A DNA stretch of 45,475 nucleotides from Frankiaceae bacterium. Lineage in GTDB: Bacteria; Actinomycetota; Actinomycetes; JAFAQI01. The translations under genes were made by a program, and so were the position numbers. Positions 17,889 to 27,280 of this stretch are shown in pieces. The notes under the pieces are model-generated. The model made no database searches. It had not been told where the DNA came from and saw nothing but the letters and a program-made list of their open reading frames with translations. The stretch is from assembly GCA_019239875.1 (NCBI GenBank), contig JAFAZI010000002.1, positions 1 to 45,475 on the forward strand, given 5' to 3'. Within the stretch, counting starts at the first letter, position 1; the number at the start of each line of letters is the position of its first letter.

Positions 17889-19363
17889 CGGCGACGACCC
17901 AGACCGGCGAGCGCCGGCTGTTGGTCGACGGCGAGCTCCGCGACAGCGAGGCGGGCGCGACGTTCGACAACATCAACCCTGCGACGGAAGAGGTCCTGGG
18001 CGTCGTCGCCGACGGGACCGCCGCGGACATGGACGCGGCGATCGCGTCATCGCGGCGTGCGTTCGACGAGACCGACTGGTCGACCAACCACGCGTTCCGT
18101 GCGCGCTGCCTCCAGCAGCTGCACGATGCGCTGGTCGCCGAGCAGGAGGAGATCCGGGCGGAGCTGATCGCCGAGGTCGGCACGCCTCTGCTGATCACGT
18201 TCGGGCCACAGCTCGACGCCCCGCTCGCGGACGGCCTGCTGTGGCCGATGGAGCGCATCGCGTCGTACCCGTGGGAACGCGACATCCCCAACGGCACCGC
18301 GTTCGGGATGAACTCGTGGCGCAAGGTCGCGAAGGAGCCGGTCGGAGTCGTCGGCGCCATCACGCCCTGGAACTATCCGTTCGAGATCACGATCAACAAG
18401 CTCGGTCAGGCGCTCGCCACCGGTAACACCGTCGTCCTCAAGCCGGCGCCGGACACCCCGTGGACCGGCACCCGGTTCGGCCGGGTGATCGCCGAGAAGA
18501 CGGACATCCCGGCCGGTGTCGTGAACGTCGTCACCTCCTCGGACCACATGATCGGCGAGCAGCTGGTCACCGACCCGCGGGTCGACCTGATCTCGTTCAC
18601 GGGCTCAACCGATGTTGGTCGACGGATCATGGCGAAGGGTGGTCCCACCCTCAAGCGGCTGTTCCTCGAGCTCGGCGGCAAGAGCGCCCAGATCTATCTC
18701 GACGACACGAACTTCGAGGAGGCGCTCGGCACCATGGTGGCGCTGACGGTGTGCTCCCACGCCGGCCAGGGCTGCGCGATGCCTACTCGGATGCTGCTGC
18801 CTCGCTCTCGTTACGACGAGGGCGTCGAACTGGTTGCGAAGAGCTTCGAGGGGATCGGGTACGGCGACCCGACCGACGCCAACAACTTCATGGGTCCGCT
18901 GATCTCGGCCAAGCAGCGCGACCGCGTGCTCGCGCTGATCGAGACCGGCAAGTCCGAGGGGGCGCGCCTGGTCCTCGGCGGCGGCCGCCCGGCTCACTTG
19001 GAGAAGGGCTTCTACGTCGAGCCGACGCTGTTCGCAGACGTCGACAACTCGATGACGATCGCGCAGAAGGAGATCTTCGGTCCGGTCCTCGTCGTGATCC
19101 CGTTCGAGGACGACGATGATGCCGTCCGCATCGCGAACGACAGCGAGTACGGCCTGTCCGGCATGGTCACCTCGGGCGACGAGGGCCGAGCGATGGCGGT
19201 CGCGCGCCGGATCCGCGCCGGGACGATGGGCGTCAACGGCGGCATCTGGTACGGCGCGGACGCCCCGTTCGGCGGGTACAAGGCCAGCGGCGTCGGCCGT
19301 CAGAACGGCGACGAAGGCTTCGAACAATACCTGGAGACCAAGACCTACGGCGGCCCCGCCTAG
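17885..19363 (+). CDS. NAD(P)-dependent aldehyde dehydrogenase
   Basis: A 492-residue aldehyde dehydrogenase. The cofactor-binding TPWNYP and KPAPDTPWTG, the general-base Glu in ELGGKSAQI, and the active-site loop HAGQGC with the nucleophilic Cys are all visible. It would oxidise an aldehyde made by the P450 or alcohol oxidation to the acid. It overlaps the P450 gene by 4 bp (ATGA), so the two steps are co-expressed. Confidence 0.95.
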   Translation: MTATTQTGERRLLVDGELRDSEAGATFDNINPATEEVLGVVADGTAADMDAAIASSRRAFDETDWSTNHAFRARCLQQLHDALVAEQEEIRAELIAEVGTPLLITFGPQLDAPLADGLLWPMERIASYPWERDIPNGTAFGMNSWRKVAKEPVGVVGAITPWNYPFEITINKLGQALATGNTVVLKPAPDTPWTGTRFGRVIAEKTDIPAGVVNVVTSSDHMIGEQLVTDPRVDLISFTGSTDVGRRIMAKGGPTLKRLFLELGGKSAQIYLDDTNFEEALGTMVALTVCSHAGQGCAMPTRMLLPRSRYDEGVELVAKSFEGIGYGDPTDANNFMGPLISAKQRDRVLALIETGKSEGARLVLGGGRPAHLEKGFYVEPTLFADVDNSMTIAQKEIFGPVLVVIPFEDDDDAVRIANDSEYGLSGMVTSGDEGRAMAVARRIRAGTMGVNGGIWYGADAPFGGYKASGVGRQNGDEGFEQYLETKTYGGPA

Positions 19364-19374
19364 GCTCGGCGTCG

Positions 19375-21042
19375 ATGACTGAGAACGCGCTGGCGGCGCA
19401 CCGGCCGATGCCCGAAGTCGGCCCCTGGAACAAGCCGTTCTGGACCGGCGGCGAGGTCGGCGAGCTCCGCCTGCCGAAGTGCCGAAACTCTGGCCACCTG
19501 CTCCACCCCTCGCAGCGGGTGTGCCAGCACTGCTTGTCCGATGACCTCGAATGGGTCGTCGTCAGCGGCAACGCCGTCGTCATCGGCGTCACGGTCAACG
19601 AGCAGATGTTCATGCCGAGCTTCGCGCCTCCGTACCTGATCGCCGTCGTGGCGCTTGACGAGGCGCCTGAGGTCCGCCTCACGACGAACCTCGTGGGGGT
19701 CGAGGATCTGGGTTCCGCCCATGTCGGGCAGCGGGTCAAGGTGCAGTTCCACGAGCAGGACGGCGTGTGGTTCCCGCTGTTCACGCCGACCGGCGAGCCG
19801 GACGGCGATGGAACGTCGATCGTCCCGCCACCCCTCGTCGCGACCCGTCCGCCGGCCAGCTCCGACCGGTTCGAGCACAAGGTGGCGATCACCGGGATCG
19901 GCTACTCCGAGGTCGGCCGGCGGCTGATGCGCCCGCCCGTGACGCTGACCGTCGAGGCCGCGAAGCGAGCCGTCGAGGACGCCGGCCTCGAGCTCTCGGA
20001 CATCGATGGCCTCGCCACCTGGCCGGGCGCGATGGGCGGTGCCGGCGGCATCACCGAGGGCGGCATCTCGGTGGTCGAGGAGGCCCTGGGCATCCACCCG
20101 ACGTGGCACAGCGGCGGCATCGAGACCTCGGCGCAGACCGGTTCGATCGTTAACGCGATGCTCGCTGTCGCGTCAGGCCTGTGTCGCCACGTGCTCTGCT
20201 TCCGGACGGTCTGGGAGGCGACCAACACGGAGCTGCTTCGGACTGGTGGCCTGCCGCTGCCGAAGGGCGGCGCGGTCGGCGGTGACTTCCAGTGGAAGAT
20301 CCCCTTCGGTGCGGCGAGCGCAGCCAACTGGATCGGGATGCAGGCATCGCAGCACTTTGCCAAGTACGGCACGACGCGAGAGACGCTCGGCTGGATCGCC
20401 CTCAACGCACGCAAAAACGCGGCGTTGAACCCGCGCGCGATCTACACCGACCCGATGACCATGGACGACTACCTCGGTGCGCGGATGGTGAGCTCGCCGC
20501 TCGGACTCTACGACTGTGACGTGCCCTGTGACGGCGCGGTCGCGATCATCATCTCTGCGCGCGAGACGGCGACCGACCTCCGGCAGCCGCCGGTGTACAT
20601 CGACGCGGTCGGGACCCAGATGACGGAGCGCAGCTCCTGGGACCAGGGCACCATGACGCATCTGCCGAACGCGTTCGGGCCGGCGGCCCACCTGTGGACC
20701 CGGGCATCAGTCACCCACGACGACATCGACGTCGCACAGCTCTACGACGGGTTCAGCTTCAACTGCCTGACCTGGCTGGAAGGACTCGGCTTCTGCGAGG
20801 TCGGCGAGGCGAAAGACTTCCTCGAAGGTGGCAAGCGGATCGCGCTCGACGGTGAGCTGCCGCTCAACACGCATGGCGGGCAGCTCTCTGGTGGCCGGAC
20901 CCACGGGTACGGCTTCCTCGCAGAGGCGGCGTACCAGATTCGTGGTCAGGCTGGAGAGCGTCAGCTGCCCAACGTCGAGGTGGCGTTGGCCGGTGTCGGC
21001 GGCGGGGTGCCGGGCGGCGCGTTCATCCTCGTGCGTGACTGA
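19375..21042 (+). CDS. DUF35 OB-fold/zinc-ribbon protein fused to thiolase-fold lipid-transfer (Ltp2-like) aldolase
   Basis: A 555-residue fusion. Residues 1-160 are a DUF35 module with a damaged zinc ribbon (Cys36, Ser39 in place of Cys, Cys50, Cys53) and an OB fold; residues 170-555 are a thiolase fold beginning KVAITGIGYSEVGRR. The usual thiolase Cys is replaced in the SAQTGS loop, as expected for non-condensing, aldolase-type Ltp proteins. In steroid side-chain degradation the separate Ltp2 and DUF35 proteins form a retro-aldolase releasing a short acyl-CoA; the fusion implies the same complex. ATG 19375 is 11 bp after the aldehyde dehydrogenase stop. Confidence 0.85.
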   Translation: MTENALAAHRPMPEVGPWNKPFWTGGEVGELRLPKCRNSGHLLHPSQRVCQHCLSDDLEWVVVSGNAVVIGVTVNEQMFMPSFAPPYLIAVVALDEAPEVRLTTNLVGVEDLGSAHVGQRVKVQFHEQDGVWFPLFTPTGEPDGDGTSIVPPPLVATRPPASSDRFEHKVAITGIGYSEVGRRLMRPPVTLTVEAAKRAVEDAGLELSDIDGLATWPGAMGGAGGITEGGISVVEEALGIHPTWHSGGIETSAQTGSIVNAMLAVASGLCRHVLCFRTVWEATNTELLRTGGLPLPKGGAVGGDFQWKIPFGAASAANWIGMQASQHFAKYGTTRETLGWIALNARKNAALNPRAIYTDPMTMDDYLGARMVSSPLGLYDCDVPCDGAVAIIISARETATDLRQPPVYIDAVGTQMTERSSWDQGTMTHLPNAFGPAAHLWTRASVTHDDIDVAQLYDGFSFNCLTWLEGLGFCEVGEAKDFLEGGKRIALDGELPLNTHGGQLSGGRTHGYGFLAEAAYQIRGQAGERQLPNVEVALAGVGGGVPGGAFILVRD

Positions 21043-21061
21043 TCTGCCGTGACTGCCCGCG

Positions 21062-23797
21062 TCAGCTGACGGGCGGGTTGTACTCCGCAACGAGCAGGGC
21101 GAGATCGTCGCCGAGCGCCGGCCCCGTGATCTCGTGCAGCCCGGCGAGCACCTGGTCGAGCACCAGGTCCAGCGGCCCGGCCGCGATCGGCGCCACGATC
21201 TTCATCAGGTCGATGAAGTGGCCCTCGGCGTCACGCGCCTCGATCGCGCCGTCGGTGTAGAGCATGAGACGGTCGCCGGCCCCGAGGCGGCTGCTGTAGA
21301 CAGTGGGCTTCGTGCCGAGACCGAGCGGCAGGTCGTGATCGAGTGGCAGTTCGGTCACCGAACCTTTGGACGCGAGCAGCGCAGGCGGGTGGCCGCAGCA
21401 GACGATCTGGAACTGCCCGTCGTCGTTGATCTCCGCGATCAGCGCCGTGACGAAGTCCTCGTCGGCGAGGTATGGGCGCAGCCTCCGGTCGATCTGCGAA
21501 GCCGCAAGACCGAGATCGGGGACGTCGGCGGCCGCCGCGCGGAACTCGCCGAGTACGACGGTCGCCGTACGGACGGCGTTGAGACCCTTGCCGCGGACGT
21601 CACCGATCAGCATCCGGACCGACGTCGGGAGATGGACCACCTCGTAGAGGTCGCCGCCGATGAGCGCCTCCGCCGCTGCGGAGACATAGCGCGCCGACAG
21701 CGACACCGGTCCGAGGCGTGACGGTGGCATCGCGAGGATGGCGAGCTGGGCGGCCTCGGCGACCTGGGTGACGTCCGCGAGCCGCCCCGACTGCTCCCGG
21801 AAGATCTTCGCGGTCTCCAGCGCGAGGGCAGCCCGTCGGGCTACGTCTTCGACGAAGGGCAGGTCGGTCGCGTCGTACTGCCGACCGGACTCGGCGTGCA
21901 CCAGCGTGAGGATGCCGAAGGTCCCACCGCGCCCCTGCAGCGGTACGACGATCCCGCTGGACATGCCGAGCGCGCGGATGACCGACAAGTGCTCGTCGTT
22001 CATCGCCCCCTGCTCGAGCGCTTCGTCCGTGAAGGTGTGGTAGACCTCCGAGCGCCCGGTCCGCAGGACCGCCGCCGCGCCGCGTTCGGCGTTCATGTCC
22101 ATGGCGAACTTGCCCGCCATGGAGATTCCCCAGGCGGTCTTCTCAGGGTCGGAATGCAGCAACGCCACCGTTTCCAGCGTGTCCTCATCCACCATCTGCA
22201 CGACGCACCAGTCGGCGAGCCGGGGCACCATCAGCCTCGTCAGGGCGGCAAGCGTCGCCTCGAAGTCCAGGCTGGTCGACAGCGCCACCGACGCGTCGGC
22301 GAGGAACGCCAGCCGCTCGTTGGCCTCCTCGGCACGCTCGATGGCTTGGGCGCGTTCGACGGCTTGGGCCAGGGCGTCGGCGAGGGCGCGGACGAACGCC
22401 GCCTGCGTCTCCTCGTCCACCACTTCATTGCCGGCGAAGGTCAGGCTCAGCACGCCGAGGGAGTGGTCGCCGATGGTCATCGGTGCGACGTGCAGCGTGC
22501 GTTCCGTCGGGTAGTAGTTGGCGAGCGCGGGGAATTGTTGGCCGAGCTGGTTCAAGGTTCGCAGCACCAACGGTTGGCCCGTCCGGACGACCTGTGCGCC
22601 CGGCAGTTCGTCGTCCAGGGAGAACTCTTGGTACGCCTCGTCGGCACGCACATCGAGGCCGCCGTGGGTCGCGACGGCGCGCAGGGTGTTGTACTCCGTG
22701 CGCAGGTAGACCCTGGCGCTCTGGGCGCCGAGAAACTCCACGGCGTTGTCCACCACGGTCGTCGCGATGTCGGTGACCGACCGCGCACCCGTGAGCTCCC
22801 CCGTCACCTTCTGCAGCAGCTGGAGGCGGTTCCAGGTGTCCTCGAGCGAGGCAAGCCGGTCCGCCTCGGCGGCGAGATACTCGGAGAACTGACGCGGCGT
22901 CGGCAGCGGCTCGCCGCGGCTCGCCGCCCGCAGCTGGTCGACGAGTGACTGCACGTACCAGCGACGGAAGGTGCTGTGTGATCGCTTCGGCGCCATGGTG
23001 AGCATCCGCGCGGCACGGGCGTAGCGGTCCGCCTCGTCGAGAGCGGCGAGATAACGCTCGCCTGCGTCGGCCGCGCTCGCGGTGAGCGTCAACGACAACG
23101 TGGTGAGAGCCTCGCCACGTCCGGCCGCCTCGATCGCCTGTCGCTTGATCTCTGTCCGTGCCTCGGCGAAGTCCTTGGTGACGCTCTCGACGAGCTGGGT
23201 CATGGCGGGTGGTAGGCCCTCGCCGGTGGAGGTCTCATTGCCTTTGGCGAGCGTGAGCTCCCGGACGACGTTGTCGATGTGGGACTTGGCGTCGAGCAGC
23301 AGGTCAGTCGGTACGGCGCCGAGGTGGATCGTGTATCTGGGTTCGGCGTCCAGCTCGTCGGTCCAGCCGGCGAGCAGCTCGTCGACGTCCAGGTCAGGGA
23401 CGGCTGCCCTCGGTGCGCCGGCATCTGCCTCGTGGATCTCCGCCCACACGACCTTGCCGCCGTTGGGTGCGGGATCGACTCCCCAGCTGCTGGCGACAGC
23501 CGACACGAGGGACAGGCCACGCCCGGTCATCGCCTCCGTACTGTGACGGACCTGGATCGGGACGCCGCGGCCGCGGTCCTCGACCTCGATCCGCATCCGG
23601 TCGGCCAGCTGGATCAGGCGGAGCTTGACCGGCGCGTCACCGTGCAGCAGTGCATTGGTGACGAGCTCGGTGACGAGCAGCTCGGCATCCTCGATCGTGG
23701 CAGTCGTCTCCCCGACCAGGGCGGAGGAGGCGAAGCGTCGCGCGCGCGGAACCGCGTTGGGTTCGGCACCCAGCTCCAACTCCGCCGTCGAACCCAC
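21062..23797 (-). CDS. SpoIIE-type PP2C phosphatase with HATPase and GAF domains
   Basis: A 911-residue signalling protein. Residues 1-125 form an anti-sigma-type ATPase domain (ELVTNALLHGDAP, then GRGLSLVSAVA). A helical region follows to about 330, then two GAF-like domains (about 335-480 and 500-660), and a C-terminal SpoIIE phosphatase (GDLYEVVHLPTSVRMLIGDVRGKG, then LYTDGAIEARD). Such proteins control sigma factors by phosphorylating and dephosphorylating an anti-anti-sigma partner in response to stress or ligands. GTG start is used. Single gene, convergent with the DUF35-Ltp gene; no partner antagonist is visible nearby. Confidence 0.9.
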   Translation of the reverse strand: MGSTAELELGAEPNAVPRARRFASSALVGETTATIEDAELLVTELVTNALLHGDAPVKLRLIQLADRMRIEVEDRGRGVPIQVRHSTEAMTGRGLSLVSAVASSWGVDPAPNGGKVVWAEIHEADAGAPRAAVPDLDVDELLAGWTDELDAEPRYTIHLGAVPTDLLLDAKSHIDNVVRELTLAKGNETSTGEGLPPAMTQLVESVTKDFAEARTEIKRQAIEAAGRGEALTTLSLTLTASAADAGERYLAALDEADRYARAARMLTMAPKRSHSTFRRWYVQSLVDQLRAASRGEPLPTPRQFSEYLAAEADRLASLEDTWNRLQLLQKVTGELTGARSVTDIATTVVDNAVEFLGAQSARVYLRTEYNTLRAVATHGGLDVRADEAYQEFSLDDELPGAQVVRTGQPLVLRTLNQLGQQFPALANYYPTERTLHVAPMTIGDHSLGVLSLTFAGNEVVDEETQAAFVRALADALAQAVERAQAIERAEEANERLAFLADASVALSTSLDFEATLAALTRLMVPRLADWCVVQMVDEDTLETVALLHSDPEKTAWGISMAGKFAMDMNAERGAAAVLRTGRSEVYHTFTDEALEQGAMNDEHLSVIRALGMSSGIVVPLQGRGGTFGILTLVHAESGRQYDATDLPFVEDVARRAALALETAKIFREQSGRLADVTQVAEAAQLAILAMPPSRLGPVSLSARYVSAAAEALIGGDLYEVVHLPTSVRMLIGDVRGKGLNAVRTATVVLGEFRAAAADVPDLGLAASQIDRRLRPYLADEDFVTALIAEINDDGQFQIVCCGHPPALLASKGSVTELPLDHDLPLGLGTKPTVYSSRLGAGDRLMLYTDGAIEARDAEGHFIDLMKIVAPIAAGPLDLVLDQVLAGLHEITGPALGDDLALLVAEYNPPVS

Positions 23798-23845
23798 AGT
23801 CCCCGTTCCTGATCGCTGGGTGATACACGCTGTGACGATTGTGTC

Positions 23846-24364
23846 TTACGCAGGGCCAGTGTGTCGCGACGTGCTCACGTGCGTCACGGTGCCGAGGTAA
23901 CCGAGCAGCGACAGATACAGGTCGTGGTTGTCCTTGGAGATGAAGCGGTGCACTCGCTTCTCGAACAGCGCGCGCATCACGCGGTTGTTCACGTGATAGG
24001 TCTCGACGAAGGTCAGGCGGGTGCCGCCGGAGTCGAGCGGCTGGAGCTCGTGCCATCCGGCGGCGCGTGACCAGAGCGGCTTCCCGATGCCTTCGTACTT
24101 GGCGTACTCCAGCGGCTTGACCTCGGTGACCAGCTCCCACGAGCGAGCCTTGCCGCCGGACAGCAGCCACTTCGGGACGTGGAACTCACACGTGCGAACC
24201 ATGCCCTGCCCGTTCTCGTCACCCTCGAGCAGGATGGTCATGCTGCCGCCCTGATACTCGACCGTGCGCGGGCTGGGTGATCCCGGCGGCGGCGGGCGAT
24301 GCAGCAGCTTCCAGACCCGGTGCGGTGGTGCGTCGACGTCGAAAACTGTCTCGAACCGCTGCAT
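23846..24364 (-). CDS. SRPBCC-family (polyketide cyclase/START-like) protein
   Basis: A 172-residue protein with the helix-grip pattern: MQRFETVFDVDAPPHRVWKLL at the N-terminus, a basic beta-rich core, and LTFVETYHVNNRVMRALFEKR before the last helix. SRPBCC proteins bind hydrophobic ligands or act as cyclases. Its ATG directly abuts the stop of the upstream nitroreductase, so the two form an operon. No catalytic prediction is justified. Confidence 0.75.
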   Translation of the reverse strand: MQRFETVFDVDAPPHRVWKLLHRPPPPGSPSPRTVEYQGGSMTILLEGDENGQGMVRTCEFHVPKWLLSGGKARSWELVTEVKPLEYAKYEGIGKPLWSRAAGWHELQPLDSGGTRLTFVETYHVNNRVMRALFEKRVHRFISKDNHDLYLSLLGYLGTVTHVSTSRHTGPA

Positions 24365-25021
24365 CTAGTGCTCACCCCAGGTGTTCCAGAACACGACGTC
24401 CTCGACGGGCGGTCGGTCTGCGGGCTTGAAGTCGGTGCCTTTGGTGTAGGCGACGGGGAGCAGCGCCACCTGCGTCACATTGTCAGGAATGCCAAGGATC
24501 TCCGCCACCTGGTCGGCGCCGAACAGGTGGAAGGTCGTGTAGACGGAGCCGAGGCCGCGCGAGCGGAGCGCGAGCTGGAAGCTCCACGTCGCTGGGATGA
24601 TCGAGCCGTAGACAGCGGCGGCGACCGCGTTCCCGGAGTCGATGTTGTACGAGCTCTCGACACACGGGATGACCAGCGCCGGCACCCGCCCCATGAACTG
24701 ACTCAGCTCGTAGGCGCTCTCATAGGTTCGCCGGGTCTGCGGGTCCTCATGAGTCTTGCTGGCTTCCTCGAGGTAGGCCGCCGAGAGGTTGCGGTAGACC
24801 CCTGCCACCGCCTCGCGTTTGGCGTCGTCGGTCACGACGATCCAGCGCCACTCCTGCGAGTTGCTCATGGTGGGTGCCTGCACCGCGAGCCGGAGGCAGT
24901 CGAGGAGTACGTCGCGCTCGACCGGCCGGTCCAGGTCGAGGCGCTTGCGGACTGCCCGCGTCGTACTCAGCAGCCGGTCGGTCTCCGCGATGTCGAACGG
25001 ATATGTCGCGCTCACCCCCAT
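24365..25021 (-). CDS. Nitroreductase-family flavoprotein
   Basis: A nitroreductase-like FMN enzyme: TTRAVRKRLDLDRPV at the N-terminus is the phosphate-binding Arg region, QAPTMSNSQEWRWIVV the FMN loop, and LGSVYTTFHLFG the C-terminal family segment. It would reduce a nitro, quinone or enone group with NAD(P)H. The ATG at 25021 is preferred; the track start at 25063 is a TTG with no clear ribosome-binding site. It is divergent from the 25092 amidohydrolase, sharing a 70-bp promoter gap. Confidence 0.82.
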   Translation of the reverse strand: MGVSATYPFDIAETDRLLSTTRAVRKRLDLDRPVERDVLLDCLRLAVQAPTMSNSQEWRWIVVTDDAKREAVAGVYRNLSAAYLEEASKTHEDPQTRRTYESAYELSQFMGRVPALVIPCVESSYNIDSGNAVAAAVYGSIIPATWSFQLALRSRGLGSVYTTFHLFGADQVAEILGIPDNVTQVALLPVAYTKGTDFKPADRPPVEDVVFWNTWGEH

Positions 25022-25091
25022 AGCGTAATCCGCGTTCGCAAAATGTGAGAAGGGCCTTTCCAAGACTTGCGCCGGCGCTTAAAGTGAGCCT

Positions 25092-26309
25092 ATGCGAGTC
25101 GAAGATTTGATCCTGGTCAGCGTCGACGACCACGTCGTCGAGCCCCCGAACATGTTCGACAACCACGTTCCGGACAAGTGGCGGGACCAAGCGCCGAAGA
25201 GCGTCAAGAAGCCGGAAGGTCATGACGTCTGGGTGTTCGAGGGCAACGAGATCCCGAACATCGGGCTGAACGCCGTCGCGGGCCGCCCGCCCGAGGACTA
25301 CGACATGAACGTCACGTCCTACGACCAGATCCGTCGCGGCACGTACGACATCCACGAGCGGGTCCGTGACATGAACGTCAACGGCGTCCTTGGCTCGATG
25401 TGCTTCCCGTCGTTCCCGCAGTTCTGTGGCCAGCTGTTCTCGCGAGCTGCCGACAAGGAGCTCGGCTACGTGATGCTCCAGGCGTACAACGACTGGCACA
25501 TCGACGAGTGGTGCGGGTCTTATCCCGGACGGTTCATCCCGCTGGCGTTGCCGCCGATCTGGGACCCGGAGCTGATGGCCAAGGAGGTCAAGCGGGTCGC
25601 GGACAAAGGGTGCCGCACGATCACGTTCAGCGAGGACCCCTCGAAGCTCGGCTGGCCGTCACTGCACAGCGAGCACTGGGATCCCTTCTACAAGGCATGT
25701 GTCGACAACGACATGACGATCGCGCTGCACATCGGCTCGTCGTCCTCGATCCTGCAGCTCGACGACGCGCCGGTCGACGTCATGATCACGCTGACGCCGA
25801 TGAACCTGTTCCAGACCGCGGCCAACCTGATCTGGTCGCCAGCGCTCAAGCGCTTCCCGGACATCCAGTTCGCCCTGTCCGAGGGCGGCATCGGCTGGCT
25901 GCCGTACTTCCTCGAGCGGATCGACTACGTGTACGAGCGACACCGCTTCTGGACGATGCAGGACTTCGGGTCCGATCTGCCGAGCCAGCGGGCGCGGAAG
26001 AACTTCACGTTCTGCTTCATCGACGACAAGGCCGGCATCCAGAACCGGCACATGATCGGCATCGACAACATCACGTGGGAGTGCGACTACCCGCACTCCG
26101 ACTCGACGTGGCCGACGGCGCCCGAGGCCGTGATGAAGCACTTCGAGCTCGTGCCGGACATCACCGACGAGGAGATCAACAAGATCACCTACCAGAACGC
26201 GATGCGGGCCTTCCACTACGACCCGTTCTCGGTGATCCCGAAGGAGCAGTGCACGGTCGAGGCGTTGCGGGCTCAGGCCACCGACGTCACGACCTCCGGC
26301 ATCGAGTAA
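25092..26309 (+). CDS. Amidohydrolase-family (amidohydrolase_2) metalloenzyme, second
   Basis: A 405-residue member of the same metal-dependent family as the 14267 product. The N-terminal SVDDHVVEPPNMF holds the metal ligands, IALHIGSSSS the barrel His, and ECDYPHSDSTWP the late Asp. It has a long mid-region insertion (VFEGNEIPNIGLNA) typical of this actinobacterial subgroup. The gene stands alone at the island end. Monocistronic, convergent with the lipoprotein at 26313. Confidence 0.88.
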   Translation: MRVEDLILVSVDDHVVEPPNMFDNHVPDKWRDQAPKSVKKPEGHDVWVFEGNEIPNIGLNAVAGRPPEDYDMNVTSYDQIRRGTYDIHERVRDMNVNGVLGSMCFPSFPQFCGQLFSRAADKELGYVMLQAYNDWHIDEWCGSYPGRFIPLALPPIWDPELMAKEVKRVADKGCRTITFSEDPSKLGWPSLHSEHWDPFYKACVDNDMTIALHIGSSSSILQLDDAPVDVMITLTPMNLFQTAANLIWSPALKRFPDIQFALSEGGIGWLPYFLERIDYVYERHRFWTMQDFGSDLPSQRARKNFTFCFIDDKAGIQNRHMIGIDNITWECDYPHSDSTWPTAPEAVMKHFELVPDITDEEINKITYQNAMRAFHYDPFSVIPKEQCTVEALRAQATDVTTSGIE

Positions 26310-26312
26310 CGA

Positions 26313-26813
26313 TCAGCTCGCGGCGGAGCAGCCCGGGACGGTCTTCCCGCCGGCGCCGAGCTCGATCAGGCCGCAGAACGACTGCTTCGCGACCAGCCAT
26401 TCCCCGTTGATCTGTACGGCGGTGCCGGTGGCGTCGGGGAGCAGGACGGTGCCGTGCGACAGGATGTCGTAGCTGACGCTTGCGTGCGTTGCGTCGTCGA
26501 GGCTGATGTGCTTGACGTTGACCGTCTCCTCGAGATGCTGCGCCTTGGCGAACTTGTCGCCCATCGCCATCGCCTTGCCGAGTGAGGCACCGTCCTCGAG
26601 CAGCGCCTGCCGATCGGCGGCGGAGGTCTGGTAGTTGAAGAACGTCGTCCAGGTCTGGGTGATCGCCGGCGCCTGGCCACCCGCGGTCGACCCGCCGGTC
26701 GGCGGCGACGAGTTGCTCTGCACAACCGGATTGTCGGTGCCGCCACTGCTGCTAGAACCGCACGCCGTGCACAGCGCGCCAATACCGACCAGAGCGACCA
26801 TCAGGCGTCTCAT
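26313..26813 (-). CDS. MTB12-like secreted lipoprotein
   Basis: A 166-residue lipoprotein. The start at 26813 gives MRRLMVALVGIGALCTACGS, a signal peptide with a lipobox Cys, followed by a Ser/Gly/Pro linker and a C-terminal domain (TWTTFFNYQTSAADRQALL to NGEWLVAKQSFCGLIEL) resembling the low-molecular-weight antigen MTB12 domain. TAGCGT lies 7 nt upstream of this ATG. The track start at 26849 would add 12 residues before the signal peptide. No repeat separates it from the catabolic genes, so it may be chromosomal or the last gene of the left array. Confidence 0.75.
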   Translation of the reverse strand: MRRLMVALVGIGALCTACGSSSSGGTDNPVVQSNSSPPTGGSTAGGQAPAITQTWTTFFNYQTSAADRQALLEDGASLGKAMAMGDKFAKAQHLEETVNVKHISLDDATHASVSYDILSHGTVLLPDATGTAVQINGEWLVAKQSFCGLIELGAGGKTVPGCSAAS

Positions 26814-26820
26814 GATCGCG

Positions 26821-26826
26821 ACGCTA
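26821..26826 (-). promoter_or_regulatory. -10 box for leaderless lipoprotein gene
   Basis: TAGCGT on the minus strand, 7 nt before the ATG at 26813, fits TANNNT at leaderless spacing. Confidence 0.5.
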
Positions 26827-26941
26827 AGCCGTACGGAGACGAACCGCATGGCAATGTCGATGTTGCCAGCGACAAATCGAACGCAACGTCATATAGCCGC
26901 GTGTGGCTTGGGCGCGTCCAGACTCTAAGCAAGATGTCGGG

Positions 26942-26980
26942 CGTCCGGATAGGGCGCTCCGGAACGGCACCTATAGTCTG
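26942..26980 (-). repeat. Cassette-junction element, left arm L1
   Basis: On the minus strand it reads CAGACTATAGGTGCCGTTCC then GAGCGCCCTAT. The second half matches the right-arm element at 33142 with few changes. TAGG/CCTA and flanking bases pair to form an imperfect hairpin. Confidence 0.75.
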
Positions 26981-27006
26981 ACGGGTCGTTCGCCGAGGAT
27001 CACGGC

Positions 27007-27198
27007 TCAGGAGAAGTACACCGTCCGCACAATCCACACCAACCACACGAGGGCTGCGGACCACACGAATATGCGCCCACACGACCAAAGTACTTTGTAT
27101 GACCTCGATCCGGAACGACCTGTCGTCCAGTCATAGCCACGCGGCTTCGGCCCGTACAGGTATACCCACTCGGCGATGAATTCCAGAAACCACCCCAC
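27007..27198 (-). CDS. Small membrane protein (left-arm cassette)
   Basis: A 63-residue protein with a GTG start, an aromatic N-terminus (MGWFLEFIAEWVYLYG), a basic middle and one C-terminal transmembrane segment (SAALVWLVWIVRTVYF). I do not recognise a family. It lies between elements L1 and L2 in the same minus orientation as they do. The small size leaves some doubt, but the position between two elements with no better ORF supports it. Confidence 0.5.
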   Translation of the reverse strand: MGWFLEFIAEWVYLYGPKPRGYDWTTGRSGSRSYKVLWSCGRIFVWSAALVWLVWIVRTVYFS

Positions 27199-27253
27199 GA
27201 AGCAATTTCGGCAATCTCAGCTCGGATCTTGACGCGCGCTGCGAACCCTGAAA

Positions 27254-27280
27254 CCTATGCGCCGCGAGCGGCACCTATCC
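27254..27280 (-). repeat. Cassette-junction element, left arm L2
   Basis: Minus strand GGATAGGTGCCGCTCGCGGC, nearly the same as the right-arm element at 37925. Its TAG is the stop codon of the 27275-27550 gene. GCCGC/GCGGC form a short hairpin. Confidence 0.8.
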
